DNA of 57,978 nt from Mesostigma viride (taxonomy: Eukaryota > Streptophyta > Mesostigmatophyceae > Mesostigmatales > Mesostigmataceae), in assembly GCA_009746045.1 (NCBI GenBank), contig RPFO01002143.1, positions 1 through 57,978 on the forward strand, written 5' to 3'. Each line of letters begins with the position of its first letter. The first letter of the stretch is position 1. The position numbers and the translations under genes were made by a program. Positions 38,880-47,410 of the stretch are shown here, piece after piece. The notes under the pieces were generated by a model that saw only the letters and a program-made list of their open reading frames with translations, ran no database searches and was not told the origin of the DNA.

Positions 38880-39272
38880 TCAATCCTTTTTAACAACAGT
38901 AATGGATAGGGAACCGAATTCTAAGGTGAGAGGAGTATCTAAGCTAGATGAGGATGCAGCCCTCTTAGGGGGAGACGAAGGAGGGGTAGCAAAATCTAGA
39001 GCTTCTACAGGAGGGCGACCATGAGGAGTAGAACGTACGTGTAGGCCTAGATCTGATACACTATGGTCTATAAGGAATTGTTGAGCTTCCTCGAAGGTAA
39101 CAAATTTCTTATACCTAATTACATTATATGTACGATTTTGCACTATCTTCCTAGCATCTGACCAAGAGAGGAAAATGGCTGACCATTGAGGGGTAATAAC
39201 TACGTAATATTTAGCTAAGCTATTATCACTAGATGAATGGGAAGGCGCAGTAAAAACACGACGTTGACTCAT
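38880..39272 (-). CDS. Viroplasmin/RNase H N-terminal-like small protein
   Basis: 130 residues. After a Ser-rich start come AKYYVVITPQWSAIFLSWSD, RKIVQNRTYNVIRYKKF and VTFEEAQQFLIDHSV. The pattern YYVV-x-G/PxxxxIFxSW-x(7)-V-x(7)-Y-KxF-x(2)-EEAxxFL is that of the Cauli_VI (viroplasmin) / RNase HI N-terminal domain, which binds RNA-DNA hybrid or dsRNA in eukaryotic RNase H1. The remainder is Pro/Ser-rich. It lies 125 bp upstream of gag on the same strand and starts after a 1.1-kb leader. A free-standing form in front of gag is unusual. Family assignment is by pattern and fairly confident; the role in the element is unknown. Confidence 0.6.
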   Translation of the reverse strand: MSQRRVFTAPSHSSSDNSLAKYYVVITPQWSAIFLSWSDARKIVQNRTYNVIRYKKFVTFEEAQQFLIDHSVSDLGLHVRSTPHGRPPVEALDFATPPSSPPKRAASSSSLDTPLTLEFGSLSITVVKKD

Positions 39273-39655
39273 GATAACTCACCTGGTGGGTCTTGTGACG
39301 TCAGCTAGAAGGAGTAGGGGTAGGCGACTTATCTGGACGATCTGGATCACCGAAAGAAGAATGAGGGCGGAATTGTCCAGCTCTCGTCCTAAGTCAGCGA
39401 CCGGATAGTCCAGCGCTCGTCCTAACACAGCGACCCGTATCTCTGCGGGTGCGGCCGTCTAATAAAGCAGCAGCACAAGGAAAAAGGTGTAGGTACTGCG
39501 ACGCTAATCGTCTCCGAACAGTAATACTCCCCTATCTAAGACAGGAAACAACCGTAAGCAGGAAAACAAGGCGAAGGACAGGCTAACTACGAAAGGGTTT
39601 ATCCGCTGCGAGCAGGTCTAGCATCTAGGTAGAGCGTGTCCCGAAACGGGCAGCA

Positions 39656-39973
39656 CTACTCTCCTAGCTTGAAGGCGACCCGCCCATTACCTATCAAGGA
39701 AGTGTCGACTTCGTGTTCCTGGACGCGGAAGGGGTCTTGAAAAGGTGTATGTGGCAAGGGATAGTCGTCTCGTTCTCTACCTACTGAAGTTCCTCCGGAA
39801 CCATTGTTACGCCGCGGATATCTACCTCCACCTCTACCTCTAATGGGCCTGATACTACCTAAACTGGTCAGGCCTCCTCTACTCAAACCTCTGGCGAAAG
39901 ACGAACGTGACGGAGCTGATCTCAATGCATTAACGTATGTGTTACTATAATACGCCATACAACCATTTACCAA
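39656..39973 (-). CDS. RGG-rich short ORF of the gag element
   Basis: 105 residues with a basic Arg/Gly/Ser core (SFARGLSRGGLTSLGSIRP, RGRGGGRYPRRNNGSGG), suggestive of nucleic-acid binding. It lies upstream of the viroplasmin-like ORF on the same strand. The same DNA recurs with indels at the right edge of the window (57852-57978), which shows that it is part of a repeated element. It may be a true leader ORF or chance. Confidence 0.4.
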   Translation of the reverse strand: MVNGCMAYYSNTYVNALRSAPSRSSFARGLSRGGLTSLGSIRPIRGRGGGRYPRRNNGSGGTSVGRERDDYPLPHTPFQDPFRVQEHEVDTSLIGNGRVAFKLGE

Positions 39974-40400
39974 AACCCGTTTACTCCAGGAATAGAGGAA
40001 GGAAACACAACTACACTGCCGTGACCCAAGCCTAAATGTGTTAATTCATTTAACACACGCCGAGTGCACACACAAGGGGTAGAACGCACATAAATGGTCA
40101 CCAACGGTCCAACACGCTCGGGCCGACATGGCCCTCGCCTACAGATGCACGCTGGTCCACTACATCTACTGATGCACGCTGGTCCACTACATTCTACCAC
40201 AGGATCAGGACCACTAGTAAAGTACGCGGCGCGGCGCCCAACGGCACCCAATGTACCACAGTACTGTTACGAGGACAATAATGTCCCGGTAGGAGCCTAA
40301 ACGTAAACCTAGGGACAACCGAGGCAAAAGACCTAATTTACGTCCGTAACTACAACGAATTATTACGCGACGTAACATTAGTCCTGGACTATTAGGTGCA

Positions 40401-41148
40401 GATGCAATAGTCACTGTGGACTGTGCTCTGAGGTCACTGTGCCTGTATGGCAGACCTACTGTATAGGAACTGGGCGCTGTACAGGTAGTTAATACTGTAC
40501 CGGGAGTGTTATTACTGAGCAGGCCTTCTAGGCTGCTCAGGACTAGCAAGCACAGTGCACAAGTATATAAAGAATAGGCCAGTGCCAATTGGGCATCTCT
40601 TGCGAGCCCGCCTCACGTGTGTTGCCTTGACTTGGCAACCTCGTGTACAAGCCTCAAGTGTGTGAGCGCTGTAACATTATCCAATTTTAACAAAGCTCCG
40701 TTTCCAACCATATTCACACATTGCTGCATTGCAACCATATCCTACACATTGCGTTTTATAAAAACGTTAACTAGATGCAATAGTCACTGTGGACTGTGCT
40801 CTGAGGTCACTGTGCCTGTATGGCAGACCTACTGTATAGGAACTGGGCGCTGTACAGGTTGTGAATACTGTACCGGGAGTGTTATTACTGAGCAGGCCTT
40901 CTAGGCTGCTCAGGACTAGCAAGCACAGTGCACAAGTATATAAAGAATAGGCCAGTGCCAATTGGGCATCTCTTGCGAGCCCGCCTCACGTGTGTTGCCT
41001 TGACTTGGCAACCTCGTGTACAAGCCTCAAGTGTGTGAGCGCTGTAACATTATCCAATTTTAACAAAGCTCCGTTTCCAACCATATTCACACATTGCTGC
41101 ATTGCAACCATATCCTACACATTGCGTTTTATAATAAAAACGTTAACT
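40401..41148. repeat. 373-bp direct tandem duplication, LTR-like
   Basis: Two head-to-tail copies (40401-40773 and 40774-41148) differ by a handful of bases and one 3-bp insertion. Each copy contains TATATAAAG (a TATA box read forward, with TTTATATAC in reverse). The right edge abuts a viral open frame. It lies where the 5' LTR of the minus-strand gag element should be, but I could not find the matching 3' LTR or TG...CA ends, so 'LTR' is a guess. Confidence 0.75.
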
Positions 41149-41149
41149 G

Positions 41150-41483
41150 GTGGCGCTGCCACCACATTTGGTCACGCAGCTGGTAGACGTCGCCGATCGG
41201 CACCCTTACGCGCCCGTCAATCACGTAGGTAAGCCTATGTGCGCTCTGAGGCCCCCCCCCGCCTGTGCAAGCGTTCGTCGGCCGCAGTGACCAGTCTCCA
41301 TATGCACAGGATGGATTCCGGGTCCAGCAGTGTGGACTCGGTCATTAGCACGGTGCGGACGTCGTGTTTCAGTTCATTTAAAACCGCTTCCTCGTGCCCC
41401 CCCCGTCCCGTGAGTGCCTCATCGTCCGCATTCTCCTCGCGGATCCTCTTCAGCTTGGACAACCCGGACAGGATCTCGTCCAT
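41150..41483 (-). pseudogene. Viral hypothetical protein, 3' end cut by retroelement
   Basis: From ATG 41483: MDEILSGLSKLKRIREENAD, then HEEAVLNELKHDVRTVLMTE and SILCIWRLVTAADERLH. After a C10 homopolymer (about 41251-41260) the sense frame shifts and continues YVIDGRVRVPIGDVYQLRDQ with MWWQRHQ right up to 41150, where the 373-bp repeat begins. I do not recognise the family. The coding sequence runs straight into the retroelement, so its C-terminus was separated by insertion or by a join. It overlaps the next upstream minus-strand frame by 34 bp. Confidence 0.55.
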
Positions 41484-41674
41484 CGCGACACGTCCGCGGA
41501 CAGGGTGACATAAATCGGGCGGTGTGTCAAGTGGGACCGGCCCGTGTGTACGTCGAGCACCTTAAATATCATCCACCAACTCGAATCTCGAGATCCTTTT
41601 AGCGGGACAAGCGTCTTAGGGCGTCCAGGGGTGCGCTCACTTGCAGCCAACTTTGCCAGACGATAGTCCACCAT
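41450..41674 (-). CDS. Small viral hypothetical protein
   Basis: 74 residues, including SSWWMIFKVLDVHTGRSHLT and HRPIYVTLSADVSRW. The composition looks like a folded protein rather than noise, but there is no family I recognise. Its ATG (41672-41674, reverse) overlaps the ATG of the forward gene at 41673-41675, so one of the two starts is probably not the one used; an internal Met at the MIFKVLDV segment is an alternative. Confidence 0.4.
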   Translation of the reverse strand: MVDYRLAKLAASERTPGRPKTLVPLKGSRDSSWWMIFKVLDVHTGRSHLTHRPIYVTLSADVSRWTRSCPGCPS

Positions 41675-41942
41675 GTCCCGTGTGATCCGCTACCTGACGG
41701 AGGAGGACCCGCAATTCAGCGGCAAGATCCGCGTGACGGATGATGGAAGAATTTCGGTCTTTGATGCCATGAGTGTCATAGGTGTCTCACATCCCAGCGT
41801 GGCCTGGCTGCGCCTTGCCAAAAACCGTCATGAAGTGGTCGGGGATGTTACATGCTACCAATTTCCTGGTCAAGGGCAAAACAAGACGGTAATGCAGTCG
41901 AACCAGAAAGCCAACAGGGAGGCCGCCCTAGCAGCTATGTGA
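41673..41942 (+). CDS. Small KilA-N/MSV199-like DNA-binding domain protein
   Basis: 89 residues: IRVTDDGRISVFDAMSVIGV, SVAWLRLAKNRHEVVGDV, then CYQFPGQGQNKT. The layout (DGRISVxDhhxxh, a W-x-RL helix, then F/YxFPGxGQxxT) is that of an N-terminal domain common in giant-virus and related proteins of the KilA-N/BRO/MSV199 group, which are presumed DNA-binding regulators. Family members usually continue with a second domain; here the frame stops at 89, so it is a stand-alone or truncated version. The family call is from memory of the pattern. Confidence 0.5.
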   Translation: MSRVIRYLTEEDPQFSGKIRVTDDGRISVFDAMSVIGVSHPSVAWLRLAKNRHEVVGDVTCYQFPGQGQNKTVMQSNQKANREAALAAM

Positions 41943-42318
41943 TTCTAAAAATGAATGAAAGCAAGTCTCATTACTTTCCTCACGTGTGTTGGTTGCTAAG
42001 GTAAACGATATCAAAATCCAAAGCAAAAATATAAAAAAAAAGAAAAAATGCATAAAAACCTTTAATCCATGACACTACGGAGGTTCGAACCCAGCACCTC
42101 ACGGAAAGTGACCACACGCAGCACGACCTCCGTCACGACGCACTCCGCCTACGGAATTTTGGGGGAAATAGAGTTATATATTAACGTTTAGCGGATGTGT
42201 GCACCGCCCCTGACACCCCGAGGCCGCGCGCGCGCTGCCCGTTGTGTACGTGGCTGACAACAAATGAAAATATATTCCCGTCGTCGAAGTGAGGCGATGC
42301 TCTCCTCCTACAGCAGCC
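41943..42318. other. Viral intergenic region
   Basis: AT-rich with an A-run (about 42033-42048) and TTATATATTAACG at about 42173-42185, which could serve as promoter for the gene at 42319. A tRNA-like fragment at about 42065-42150 is discussed under rejected items. Confidence 0.35.
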
Positions 42319-42917
42319 ATGGGGAACGTCCAAGGTGTCCTGTCCCGGGCCCACGAGCTTTTGGGAGCGGACGAAAACGAAAAGGACCAGCTGATTCAGT
42401 GTCTCATGGAGGGCTGTTTAGGCAGCACCATTACGGATGGGTGCGTCGACAGGTTCGTAGCTAATCGTGGGAATAGGAAGCATCCCGACCCGGAGCCCCG
42501 GTATATCCTGCAGAGATACATGGTCCTGCGCCAGCTCCTTGACGAGACCCCCGAGGTTTCGCGAATCATGAGAGTCAAGGATGCTGTCAAGGCGAGGGTG
42601 CCTCTCGAAATCAGGTCCAGAGTCGACATGGACAAGCTTTTCAGCGACCAGGACGTCCTTTTCGAGAAGTGGAAGGTGCAGGAAGCCGAAACCGAGTGGC
42701 CAGGGCGGAGGAACAGGAAAGAATCGCGAGAGAAAAGAGGCGCCAGGAGCAGGCGGAAGATAGTAAGAAACAGCGGGAGAAGCTGAGGAAAGAACAGATT
42801 GCGAGGGACAAGCTCGCGAGAAAAGAGAGGAAGATGGCCCCCTTCCGCAAGCTTACGACGATATGGTCGCCAGCCCCCAAGGAGTCCCAGCCGCCCCCCG
42901 CCCCCTCCGTCCAATGA
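42319..42917 (+). CDS. Viral hypothetical protein with myristoylation-type N-terminus, frameshifted
   Basis: ATG 42319 gives MGNVQGVLSRAHELL: Gly2 with a small residue at 6 fits an N-myristoylation site. Then come DQLIQCLMEGCLG, RYILQRYMVLRQLLDE and SRVDMDKLFSDQDVLFEKWK. Near 42700 the sense frame changes and goes on as a strongly charged helix (ARAEEQERIAREKRRQEQ, KLRKEQIARDKLARKE), ending PPPAPSV and a stop at 42917. It is a candidate lipid-anchored virion or membrane-associated protein with a coiled-coil tail. No family recognised. An upstream in-frame start at 42289 exists, but MGN is preferred for its motif. Confidence 0.6.
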
Positions 42918-42969
42918 CGGTGTCCATGTCCAGCCCCCCTCGGCGCCTGCGGCCCTCAGCCACGCCAGG

Positions 42970-43466
42970 TCAGCAGAGGGGAGCTGCAGGTAGCACAGGG
43001 TTGTGAGGCTTTTCACGCGCCTTGGTCTCTCTCCTGTCTCCCCCTCTTTGACAGCGCTCCTGTTCGCTTGGATGCGTGCGTGCACTGGTGATGACAGCAC
43101 GCCATGCCATGACTTGGACAGCCGGCACTCCGAGTCTCCTCCGCTCGTTAAGAGGGCGTCCACCGCGCGCAGGTATCGTTTCCTGTCGTGGTATCTCTGC
43201 ACAATCTCCACCACCGCCCTCGTGTTTTCCGCGTAGAGCACGTGCGCCGTGAAGTGCACCAGGTCCATCCAGTAATTGCACGTGCGGGTCAGGTACACCT
43301 TCAGCACGTCGGCCGCCGCGTAGGGGTGCATCCGACACTGCTCGGCCGCGTCCAGGAAGTATTGCGCGTGCCCCTGGGCGACCACGTGGTCCATGCGCTC
43401 CATGCACGCCTCACACAAGTCCTCGGCAGGGAGCACCGGGCGGGGGCACACCTTGCACGTCTCCAT
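42970..43466 (-). CDS. Zinc-ribbon-type viral hypothetical protein
   Basis: METCKVCPRPVLPAEDLCEA-C has two CxxC pairs (residues 4-7 and 18-21), a treble-clef/zinc-ribbon-like start. Then follow HAQYFLDAAEQCRMHPYAAA, NYWMDLVHFTAHVLYAENTR and VQRYHDRKRYLRAVDALL, a helical region. The open frame continues past 42970 as antisense of the 42319 gene; I think the real end is near 42970, where another minus-strand frame stops after an indel. Its ATG follows the TAA of the membrane-protein gene with no spacer. Possible RNA-polymerase or transcription-factor small subunit; not established. Confidence 0.55.
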
Positions 43467-43652
43467 TTAGTTGCTGCTGATAATCTGCCGCCCCGTGTAG
43501 GCCTGGTACAGCACAACCCCCAGGATGACAGTCAGGAACAGCCCCGCGATCGTCATGCCCGCGATCCTCTCGCCCTTGCTCGATGTTACGGGATGCCCCG
43601 CCCCGCTGTGGTACCGCTCGCGCTTGTTCTTGAGTTTGATGTTGATGTTCAT
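43467..43652 (-). CDS. Small single-pass membrane protein
   Basis: 61 residues: a basic N-terminus (MNINIKLKNKRERYHSG), then one hydrophobic segment IAGMTIAGLFLTVILGVVLY and a short polar tail. Probably a virion-membrane or host-membrane protein of the giant virus. The stop codon TAA directly precedes the ATG of the zinc-ribbon gene downstream on the same strand, so the two are likely co-transcribed. No family recognised. Confidence 0.65.
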   Translation of the reverse strand: MNINIKLKNKRERYHSGAGHPVTSSKGERIAGMTIAGLFLTVILGVVLYQAYTGRQIISSN

Positions 43653-43744
43653 GCCTGTGTGTGGGGCTCACCTGGAGACGGCGGAGATATATTCTGTGCG
43701 CCCCTGCGTCCAAAAAAAATGTGTACGGGATATTCCAAGGTGCC

Positions 43745-44419
43745 ATGGTCAAACTGATCTCGCACTGCTCACGGATGCCGTTGGGCCCCTCCTGCGCCGG
43801 TCCTCGCCCCCCTCGTCGCCGTGCTCGGCAGGAAGGCAAGGCACCTTCCAGCGACCTGCCCCCGCCCAAGAGTCTATGGGACCGCACCGTCTTTGTGGTC
43901 GGCAAGGAGACGCCCTACCCGCGCCTGTTCGGCATCCACACGCTGGAGAGAGACCGGAGGCTCAGCAGCCTCCTGCGTCCCATGACACACATTATAGCGT
44001 TCGAGAGCGCGGACCTGGCCAGGCAGTGCGCCGTGCTCTTGTGGGAGGATGAGCAAGAAAGGGATCACGAGGGCCTCGTGCGATACTCCCTCGAGGACGA
44101 CAATGTGGAGGTGTGTCTGCTGGCCAGGATCATCGAGGCGGAGGTGGACAAAGACATGCAGCGAGGGCTGCTGGCGGCATCACCCGATGAAGGAAAGGAG
44201 GTGCAGAGGAGGCTGGACGATATGGCCATTAGGGCGCTGACGTTTGAGGACGCCGAGTCCTTGTGCATGTTCAACGGCTTCGTGCTCGACACCGTGGACT
44301 CGACCATCGACGAGCACGGTGGCACGGGACTTAAAATCACGCGGCACTACCCCCGGGGGGATGCCCCCTCGTATGTGACGATGTTAGACAGCATGTACGG
44401 GTTAGACATGAGCTCTTGA
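43745..44419 (+). CDS. Viral hypothetical protein, 224 residues
   Basis: ATG 43745 is chosen because upstream sequence in frame looks non-coding. A basic Pro/Arg-rich N-terminus is followed by a globular part: SLWDRTVFVVGKETPYPRLF, LLRPMTHIIAFESADLARQC, NVEVCLLARIIEAEVDKDMQ, DAESLCMFNGFVLDTVDS. A compact alpha/beta fold seems likely. I do not recognise the family. It is intact, lies between the membrane-protein gene (divergent) and the acidic Ser/Gly protein (convergent), and has the GC-rich codon use of the viral block. Confidence 0.65.
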   Translation: MVKLISHCSRMPLGPSCAGPRPPRRRARQEGKAPSSDLPPPKSLWDRTVFVVGKETPYPRLFGIHTLERDRRLSSLLRPMTHIIAFESADLARQCAVLLWEDEQERDHEGLVRYSLEDDNVEVCLLARIIEAEVDKDMQRGLLAASPDEGKEVQRRLDDMAIRALTFEDAESLCMFNGFVLDTVDSTIDEHGGTGLKITRHYPRGDAPSYVTMLDSMYGLDMSS

Positions 44420-44504
44420 TTCATGGAGTGGTTCTTTCATTGGACTGGTTTGATTGATTGATTGTTTAATATTGTTAAATTTAATAAACGGATTGCGTGT
44501 TTCA

Positions 44505-44867
44505 TCATTCGCTCACTCCGTCTTCGGAACCGGAGCCGGAGCCGCAGTTCGAGCCCGACCCCGACCCCGACCCCTTCTTGAGGGCGTTGTGGTTTCCGAG
44601 AACGTATTTGAGGGCGAAGTCGCCCGCCGTCATGTCATTGAACAGCAGGTGTTGGCACTGGATGCTGGCCCCCTTTCTCCGGATCTGATTCAGGCACTTG
44701 CGCACGTCCCCCACGCTCATGTCCGGGATGGAGGAGCTCATGACCGGGGACTTGGAGGGGTCGGCTGAACCGGCCGCATCTCCTGTCTTTCTGCGCTTCG
44801 TCTTTGGCGCCGCGCCGCCGACGGGGGGCTCAACTGTGGGCTGCTGAGTGCTGGTGGTGGCGTCCAT
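44505..44867 (-). CDS. Small viral protein with Ser/Gly-Asp tail
   Basis: 120 residues from ATG 44867. The N-terminal third is low-complexity Thr/Pro/Lys with a basic KTKRRK patch. The middle is a short ordered region: MSVGDVRKCLNQIRRKGASI and LLFNDMTAGDFALKYVLGNH. The tail is (GS)n-rich. The frame is open far upstream on the minus strand, but that part is antisense to the VLTF3-like gene and is not used. The basic patch could be a nuclear localisation signal. No family recognised. Confidence 0.55.
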   Translation of the reverse strand: MDATTSTQQPTVEPPVGGAAPKTKRRKTGDAAGSADPSKSPVMSSSIPDMSVGDVRKCLNQIRRKGASIQCQHLLFNDMTAGDFALKYVLGNHNALKKGSGSGSGSNCGSGSGSEDGVSE

Positions 44868-44966
44868 TTCTTGGCGTTGGCTGAGATACCACGGGCGCTG
44901 AAAATTTATTGCCGCCTGTAAGCGCACCCCCGCACCCGCTCCGAACGCGAACGCCCCGAGAAAAAA

Positions 44967-46118
44967 ATGTTGTCCCCGGTAGGACGGGCGGGACGGGCAG
45001 CCATGCAGACGCACTACAACGTGGAAGCGGCCATGCAGGGGTGCCTCAAGATCCTGGAGCAGAGGAAACAGAGTCTGCCCGGGCTGAGGGAGACCGCGGA
45101 ACAGCTGGAGAGAAGAGTCAAGGAGGCGTCCCCCCGCGACTGGAACGAGAAGTTTGCAGCGAGGACCAAGCTGAGGGCCGTGCAGCGCGACATCGCCATG
45201 ATTGAGAGGGACGAGCTGAGCGACTTCCTCCTGGAAGTCATGCCCATCTACAGCGATTACCAGGCCACCTTCGAGACGGGTCGCAATAAGAGGAAGAAGG
45301 AGGAGGCCGAGGCGGAGGCGGAGGCGCCGAGACAGGACGGGGCGAGCGACAGGAAGCGGGGAGAGATCTTCCGCTCCTTCATGAAGGCGGTGGACAAGTA
45401 CCCCTTCCTGAGCGCGCACGTGAACCTGAAGACGTGGGACCCCTCCACCGAGCTGTACGCCTTCTGCCCCACCTGCAAGACCAACATGGTGGAGGACACC
45501 AAGGAGGCGCTCGTCGTCTGCTCCTCGTGCGGCGTGACGGCCCCCGCGAGCGCCAACACGGAGAGGAACGTGTCCTACGGTACGCCCATGAACGCGTCCG
45601 ACTACTGCTACAAGCGTATCAACCACTTCAACGAGGTGCTCGCCCAATTCCACGCGCGCGAGAAGTCAGTCATCCCCGAGGACGTCATCCAGAGCCTGCG
45701 AGAGGAGTTTCGCAAGGCGCGCGTAGTGGACAAGAGCCGGATCACGCCCGTCGTCGTGCGCAAGTACCTGCGCAAGTTGCGGCTGTCGAAGTACTTTGAG
45801 CACTCGGTCCAGATCACCCACATCCTCAGCGGCACGCCGCCCCCCTCCATGACCCAGGAGCAGGAAGAGAAGCTTCGAAGCATGTTCCGCCTCGTGCAGG
45901 ACGCCTTTGAGCAGGTGGTGCCTAAGGGGCGCAAGAACTTCTTGAACTACAGCTATTGCCTTCACAAGATGTGCCAGCTGATGGGGTACGATCACTTTCT
46001 GCCCCACTTCCCGCTGCTTAAATCTGTGGACAAATTACACGAGCAAGACAACATCTGGCGCGATATATGCAAGAGGCTGAACTGGGAGTACATTCGCAGC
46101 TCCCGAGGGATCTCGTGA
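44967..46118 (+). CDS. VLTF3-like late transcription factor
   Basis: 383 residues, intact. The N-terminal half is helical and charged (ERRVKEASPRDWNEKFAART, then a KKEEAEAEAEA linker). The core begins RKRGEIFRSFMKAVDKYPF and has a zinc ribbon CPTC (about residue 166) with CSSC about 19 residues later. NHFNEVLAQFHAREK, VIPEDVIQSLREEF, RITPVVVRKYLRKLRLSKYF, NYSYCLHKMCQLMGYDHFLP and DNIWRDICKRLNWEYIRSS follow. This is the characteristic succession of the poxvirus-type VLTF3/A2L family, a nucleocytoviral core gene that activates late (structural) promoters, here presumably those of the capsid genes nearby. Length is typical. ATG 44967 or the second Met at residue 13 could be the start. Confidence 0.9.
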   Translation: MLSPVGRAGRAAMQTHYNVEAAMQGCLKILEQRKQSLPGLRETAEQLERRVKEASPRDWNEKFAARTKLRAVQRDIAMIERDELSDFLLEVMPIYSDYQATFETGRNKRKKEEAEAEAEAPRQDGASDRKRGEIFRSFMKAVDKYPFLSAHVNLKTWDPSTELYAFCPTCKTNMVEDTKEALVVCSSCGVTAPASANTERNVSYGTPMNASDYCYKRINHFNEVLAQFHAREKSVIPEDVIQSLREEFRKARVVDKSRITPVVVRKYLRKLRLSKYFEHSVQITHILSGTPPPSMTQEQEEKLRSMFRLVQDAFEQVVPKGRKNFLNYSYCLHKMCQLMGYDHFLPHFPLLKSVDKLHEQDNIWRDICKRLNWEYIRSSRGIS

Positions 46119-46160
46119 TTGTTTCATGTTGAATGCACGCTTTTTTATCAGGAAACATTA

Positions 46161-46955
46161 CTATTCGTTCATTTCGTCTCCCGACCCCGATCCGTTGTCC
46201 ATCTTGGGGGCCAGCGCGTACATCAAGACGCCCAGGTCCCCCACCTTGTACTTCACTATGATGGGGTAATCGTGGCTTAGGAACAGCTGCACGCTGTTGC
46301 AGAGGCCGGCGGCCTTCGCGAACGTGCACAGGTAGCGGAGGGAGTACACCTCCTGGATGGGGTCGCCCGCGTCCTTCACGTCCACCTCCATCTCGGGGAA
46401 CTCCTCGCCGATCTCCAAATGGCAATCCCCTATGTCCCCCGAGCAGGACATCGTGATGTGGCGGCCCACGCACCGCACCATGACGGTGTCCGAGACCACC
46501 GCCAAGTCCCGGCATATCTTCTGGAACTCGGAACTGACCATCGTGATGGCCACCGCGTATTCCTTCTCGGGGACCTCGAGCGAGTTTTCGTCGATGTCCA
46601 GCAGCTTCATCGAGTACGACCACCGCGTGTTCTTCACCTTGTTGACGATGTTGATCTCCATGACCTCCTGCTTGTCCTCTTGGAGCCGCAGCTCCAGCTC
46701 GTCGTTGGTCGTGATGTTCTTAATCAGTTTGTGCAGGTTGAGCAGGCTGATCCCCACGGTGAAGCTGCGGGTGCACGAGTACTCCTCGATCTTGTCCGCG
46801 CCCAAGCTCACGTGGAAGAGCGCGCAATGGCACCCGTCCATGGCCGTGACGTGCACGCCGCTCGCATCGAACCGGACGTTCACGTCGTTGGTCAGCTCCT
46901 TCAGGGACTCGATCAGCAATTTTACGGACGCCCCCTGCACTGTGCGGAACTCCAT
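46161..46955 (-). CDS. PCNA sliding clamp
   Basis: 264 residues, intact. MEFRTVQGASVKLLIESLKE, RFDASGVHVTAMDGCHCALF, YSCTRSFTVGISLLNLHKLI, LRLQEDKQEVMEINIVNK and SLRYLCTFAKAAGLCNSVQL, ending in MYALAPKMDNGSGSGDEMNE. Two-domain PCNA fold, usual length about 260, with the interdomain loop and the C-terminal LAPK motif that receives PIP-box partners. The C-terminal extension is Gly/Ser/acidic. It forms the trimeric processivity ring for the viral DNA polymerase and repair enzymes. Convergent with the VLTF3-like gene. Common in giant viruses but also cellular; the viral context makes the viral origin likely. Confidence 0.93.
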   Translation of the reverse strand: MEFRTVQGASVKLLIESLKELTNDVNVRFDASGVHVTAMDGCHCALFHVSLGADKIEEYSCTRSFTVGISLLNLHKLIKNITTNDELELRLQEDKQEVMEINIVNKVKNTRWSYSMKLLDIDENSLEVPEKEYAVAITMVSSEFQKICRDLAVVSDTVMVRCVGRHITMSCSGDIGDCHLEIGEEFPEMEVDVKDAGDPIQEVYSLRYLCTFAKAAGLCNSVQLFLSHDYPIIVKYKVGDLGVLMYALAPKMDNGSGSGDEMNE

Positions 46956-47042
46956 GACTCCCTTAACGTCAGCCTGTGGATTTACCCGGCGGCTAAGCGC
47001 GTGTCCCGATCAGGACGTTTGGGACGCTCGTTCGTTCGCTGT

Positions 47043-47308
47043 CTAGCTTGCGGCCGTGCCTTCGTACACGATGCTGCCCAGGTACGTGCAGTTCAAGAAG
47101 TTGGGGTCCTCGTCCTCTCGGATGGGCGCCGTCCCCCGATCTCGAGCATGTACAGCGTGGAGCGCGGCACGCCGTTCAAAACGGTGTAGGTGCTGTACAG
47201 CCGGTGGCGGCCGATGTCCAGGGGATTGGTCGTGGCCAGGGTGCCGCCGCCCTGGAAGGAGATCTTGCCGTTGACCTTGAGGTTGTTCACCTGCAGGTTG
47301 GTCGACAT
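47043..47308 (-). CDS. Small viral hypothetical protein, frameshifted
   Basis: Starts at ATG 47308: MSTNLQVNNLKVNGKISFQG, GRHRLYSTYTVLNGVPRSTL and YMLEIGG. A one-base frame change in the C/G-run near 47130 leads into EDEDPNFLNCTYLGSIVYEG and stops at 47043. Short beta-strand pattern (VNNLKVNGKISFQGGG) as in tail or fibre head peptides of viruses; this is only a resemblance. Adjacent to the acidic-protein gene (divergent). Confidence 0.45.
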
Positions 47309-47410
47309 GGCGGCCGGCGGGTACGGTTCTAGCGGAGGAAAAAGCGAGCGCCATTTTACCGCGTCCAAAACGGGAATAAAAAAATCTGGCCCAAGTGTAC
47401 ACCAACCGCC

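Noticed and set aside
42065-42150. tRNA-like sequence with GGTTCGAACC
   Set aside because: The T-loop-like core is a short palindrome and the adjoining stems do not pair as T-arm or acceptor on either strand; no good cloverleaf by hand.
42396-42960. C-terminal extension of the zinc-ribbon ORF
   Set aside because: It is antisense to the MGN protein gene and reads as low-complexity Leu/Phe/Ser; an indel near 42970 is more likely.
44868-45653. Upstream part of the minus-strand frame ending at 44505
   Set aside because: Antisense to the VLTF3-like gene; the real start is ATG 44867.
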